IMG/VR virus record: IMGVR_UViG_3300047564_002393
Span: 1-22,439 of that record
DNA length: 22,439 nucleotides
Reading direction: 5' to 3' (one strand)
Source of the DNA: a virus
Shown here one piece after another: positions 20,741 through 22,439 of this stretch. Each line of letters opens with the position of its first letter. The stretch's first letter is position 1. The notes under the pieces were generated by a model, which had not been told where the DNA came from, did not search any database, and saw only the letters and a list, made by a program, of their open reading frames with translations. The translations under genes were made by a program, and so were the position numbers.

Positions 20741-22203
20741 TTTTCTCTTAGGTCTACTTGAATTATGTCATAATTAAACTTCTCTTCATTGTAAATTTTT
20801 ATTCTTTCTACCAAATGATTTAAAGTGTAATTTTTTCTTGATTTAAATGTGATATCATCAGCGATGTCATACAAAACTGCTTTTGACTTGTTATCTCCTT
20901 TTCTTAAAACTCTACCAATTGATTGGAGATTTCTAACTCTAGATTTACTTGGAGATGCAAAGATTACATTATGAAGATTTTTAATATTGATTCCAGTACT
21001 AAAGGTACCATAAGAAGCAACAATGATTGCATCGTTTTCTTTTTCTGTAATTTCTCTTACTTGTTCTCTTTCTGATGCTTCAATGCCGCCATGAACATAA
21101 AAAACTTTTCTATCACCCTTCACAGAATTATTTATTGATTCGAAAAGTGGTTGACCATGAGTTTCAACTCTACTAAAAAGAACTAAAGTATTTCCTTTTA
21201 GATCTACCGTCAAATTACGAATAAATTTATTTCTTTTCTCATGTCCAATTAAATATTGAATTTCATCTTCATATTTTTCAAATTGGTGCGAGTGATGCTT
21301 TAGAATCAAAACACGAATTTGTAATTTTGATAAATGCCCCTTATCAATAAGTTCTTTTGTTTGAGTAACTTTATATGATGGTCCAAAAAGACCTTCTAAG
21401 ACCCATTTATGCGTCTGTGTGCCGTCTAATGTTCCAGTGAACCCAAATCTATATTTGGCATCATCCATCTTGGTCATGATGCTTACAAGTGACTTAGATT
21501 TAAATAGATGCGCTTCATCACCAATTACAACTTCAAAATCTTTGAAGAATGGTCTTTGTAATTTATAAATTGATTGCCATGTTGTAATTGTTACAGGAAA
21601 TTCATTTGTTTTTTCTTTACCTGAATATATTTTGTGGCAATAGTCCTCAGCATTCCAACCATAGTCTATAAAATCTTTATACATCTGCTCAACGAGAGAT
21701 GTGGTTGGAACAACTAAGAGTATTTTTTTTCCTTTCTCCGCATAATACCTCACAACAGAATAAATCATTAAAGATTTACCAGACGCAGTTGGTGAGATAA
21801 GTAATTTCCGATTATATTTTAGTGCATCATAAACAGCATCAATTTGGTAATCTCTTGGTTTGTGTTTAGAGATACGGCACATGTAATCTTTAACGCCTTC
21901 ATATGAAATCGTTTCATTGATTTCAAATGGAGTTCCATAAAATTTATTATCTTCAAATTCAACTTTATATTCAGACTTCTTTGCCCAAGAAAGAACCTTA
22001 TCTAGAAGTCCTACATAGATTTCTCCAGTATGAGTTGAAAAGAGACGAATTTTTCCATCCCAATATTTGCTTCTATATTGTGGCATGAACTTTGCACCAG
22101 GAACATCAAATGTAAAATGATCTGATAGTTCTTGGCAAATATATGGTTCTGCTTTTATAGTTACATAAATCTCGTTCTTTTTGCGGATGATAATATCAGT
22201 CAT
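20737..22203 (-). CDS. uvsW: RNA-DNA and DNA helicase UvsW
   Basis: 488-residue superfamily 2 helicase (T4 UvsW has 503). An N-terminal double-stranded-DNA-binding domain (about 1-90) precedes motif I SPTASGKS, motif II GDEAH, motif III GFTGTLDG and motif VI QSIGRVLRKG; all are intact. In T4 UvsW unwinds R-loops and branched DNA and switches replication from origin-dependent to recombination-dependent. The ATG at 22203 is chosen; the TTG nine codons upstream is inside uvsY. It overlaps uvsY by eight bases and the Sm-like gene C by four. Confidence 0.95.
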   Translation of the reverse strand: MTDIIIRKKNEIYVTIKAEPYICQELSDHFTFDVPGAKFMPQYRSKYWDGKIRLFSTHTGEIYVGLLDKVLSWAKKSEYKVEFEDNKFYGTPFEINETISYEGVKDYMCRISKHKPRDYQIDAVYDALKYNRKLLISPTASGKSLMIYSVVRYYAEKGKKILLVVPTTSLVEQMYKDFIDYGWNAEDYCHKIYSGKEKTNEFPVTITTWQSIYKLQRPFFKDFEVVIGDEAHLFKSKSLVSIMTKMDDAKYRFGFTGTLDGTQTHKWVLEGLFGPSYKVTQTKELIDKGHLSKLQIRVLILKHHSHQFEKYEDEIQYLIGHEKRNKFIRNLTVDLKGNTLVLFSRVETHGQPLFESINNSVKGDRKVFYVHGGIEASEREQVREITEKENDAIIVASYGTFSTGINIKNLHNVIFASPSKSRVRNLQSIGRVLRKGDNKSKAVLYDIADDITFKSRKNYTLNHLVERIKIYNEEKFNYDIIQVDLREK

Positions 22204-22439
22204 AACCTCTAATAAATTTCTGCCACTCAATTGAATTTTTAATTTGATAAGTTCGATTATTAATTGATTTGAGGATGCTATCCAAATAACTCAACATTAC
22301 TTGGTAGTAATCAATTTTTGAATTTATCTTTATGAGGTCCTCATCTGCCTCCATATAACGATCTACATCTTGTCTTAATACTTTATGATCAAATGGTTTT
22401 TCTACATAAACTTCTGGATCTGCTTTACCAGTGTAGTAT
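22196..22439 (-). CDS. uvsY: Recombination mediator UvsY (partial, C-terminal)
   Basis: An open frame enters from the right edge and ends with TGA at 22196; 80 residues are visible. The part EADEDLIKINSKIDYYQVML, then LDSILKSINNRTYQIKNSIE, followed by WQKFIRGYD, corresponds to the C terminus of T4 UvsY (its ADKDVLKVDTSLQYW and ALDAIKSRSFAIKHI regions). UvsY loads UvsX on single-stranded DNA coated with gp32. Its overlap with uvsW has the same order as in T4, where uvsY and uvsW are also adjacent. The N-terminal half lies beyond the window. Confidence 0.85.
   Translation of the reverse strand, partial: YYTGKADPEVYVEKPFDHKVLRQDVDRYMEADEDLIKINSKIDYYQVMLSYLDSILKSINNRTYQIKNSIEWQKFIRGYD

Noticed and set aside
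22204-22230. TTG start nine codons upstream for UvsW
   Set aside because: The extra codons are the end of uvsY in another frame; the ATG at 22203 fits the T4 protein start.
1-22439. tRNA genes, CRISPR arrays, insertion sequences, integrase or homing endonuclease
   Set aside because: I looked for cloverleaf-like stretches, regular repeats, transposase motifs and GIY-YIG/HNH motifs and saw none.

Overview
The window is part of the replication, recombination and transcription core of a T4-like myovirus, most probably a marine cyanophage infecting Synechococcus or Prochlorococcus. The evidence is the set of T4 core genes (uvsY, uvsW, 55, 47, 46, 45, 44, 62, regA, 43, uvsX, 41) interleaved with genes typical of cyanomyoviruses: an Hsp20 chaperone, a CobS-like AAA+ ATPase with a VWA partner, a small MazG-type pyrophosphohydrolase, a DUF3110-like protein and a 2OG-Fe(II) dioxygenase. 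The DNA looks AT-rich. Every gene I can support lies on the minus strand, so the window reads from high to low coordinates; I see no convincing plus-strand gene, tRNA, CRISPR array, integrase or insertion sequence.

Layout in the direction of transcription. (1) 22439-20351: C-terminal part of uvsY, uvsW, and an Sm-like protein. (2) 20301-16620: a near-consensus sigma-70 promoter, then gene 55 (late sigma), 47, a DUF3110-like gene, 46 and a tiny basic ORF, mostly joined by stop/start overlaps. (3) 16651-13076: a zincin/VWA protein, a small Pro/Ala-rich ORF behind a late-type promoter motif, and a CobS/MoxR-like AAA+ ATPase, with terminators and TATAAT promoters between them. (4) 13098-8042: a DUF3310-like protein, sliding clamp 45, a conserved phage protein, a cupin-like protein, clamp loader 44, a DruA/DUF4338-like protein, clamp loader 62 and regA. 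(5) 8046-7379: hsp20 bracketed by two similar terminator hairpins and two late-promoter motifs, each of which covers the stop codon of the gene upstream. (6) 7396-422: a strong sigma-70 promoter built into a terminator hairpin, then two more Sm-like proteins, DNA polymerase 43, two tiny ORFs, uvsX, the dioxygenase, helicase 41, the MazG-like enzyme and a GTG-started 59-residue ORF, closed by a terminator. (7) 369-1: the start of a basic protein whose first ten residues look like the T4 capsid-targeting peptide.

Together the genes encode a nearly complete replisome (polymerase, clamp, clamp loader, helicase), the recombination system that starts late replication (UvsX, UvsY, UvsW, 46/47), the late-transcription sigma factor whose co-activator in T4 is the same clamp, a translational repressor (RegA), and accessory genes tucked between core genes. 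No gene-free stretch exceeds 300 bases. The longest is about 160 bases before hsp20 (7883-8041), which holds RNA hairpins and a terminator.

The most unusual observations are three related Sm-like proteins in one window, the capsid-targeting-like N terminus at 369, the regulatory cassettes around hsp20 (two possible short late RNAs and a promoter inside a terminator), the zincin motif in the VWA partner of 'CobS', and the DruA-like gene separating the two clamp-loader genes.
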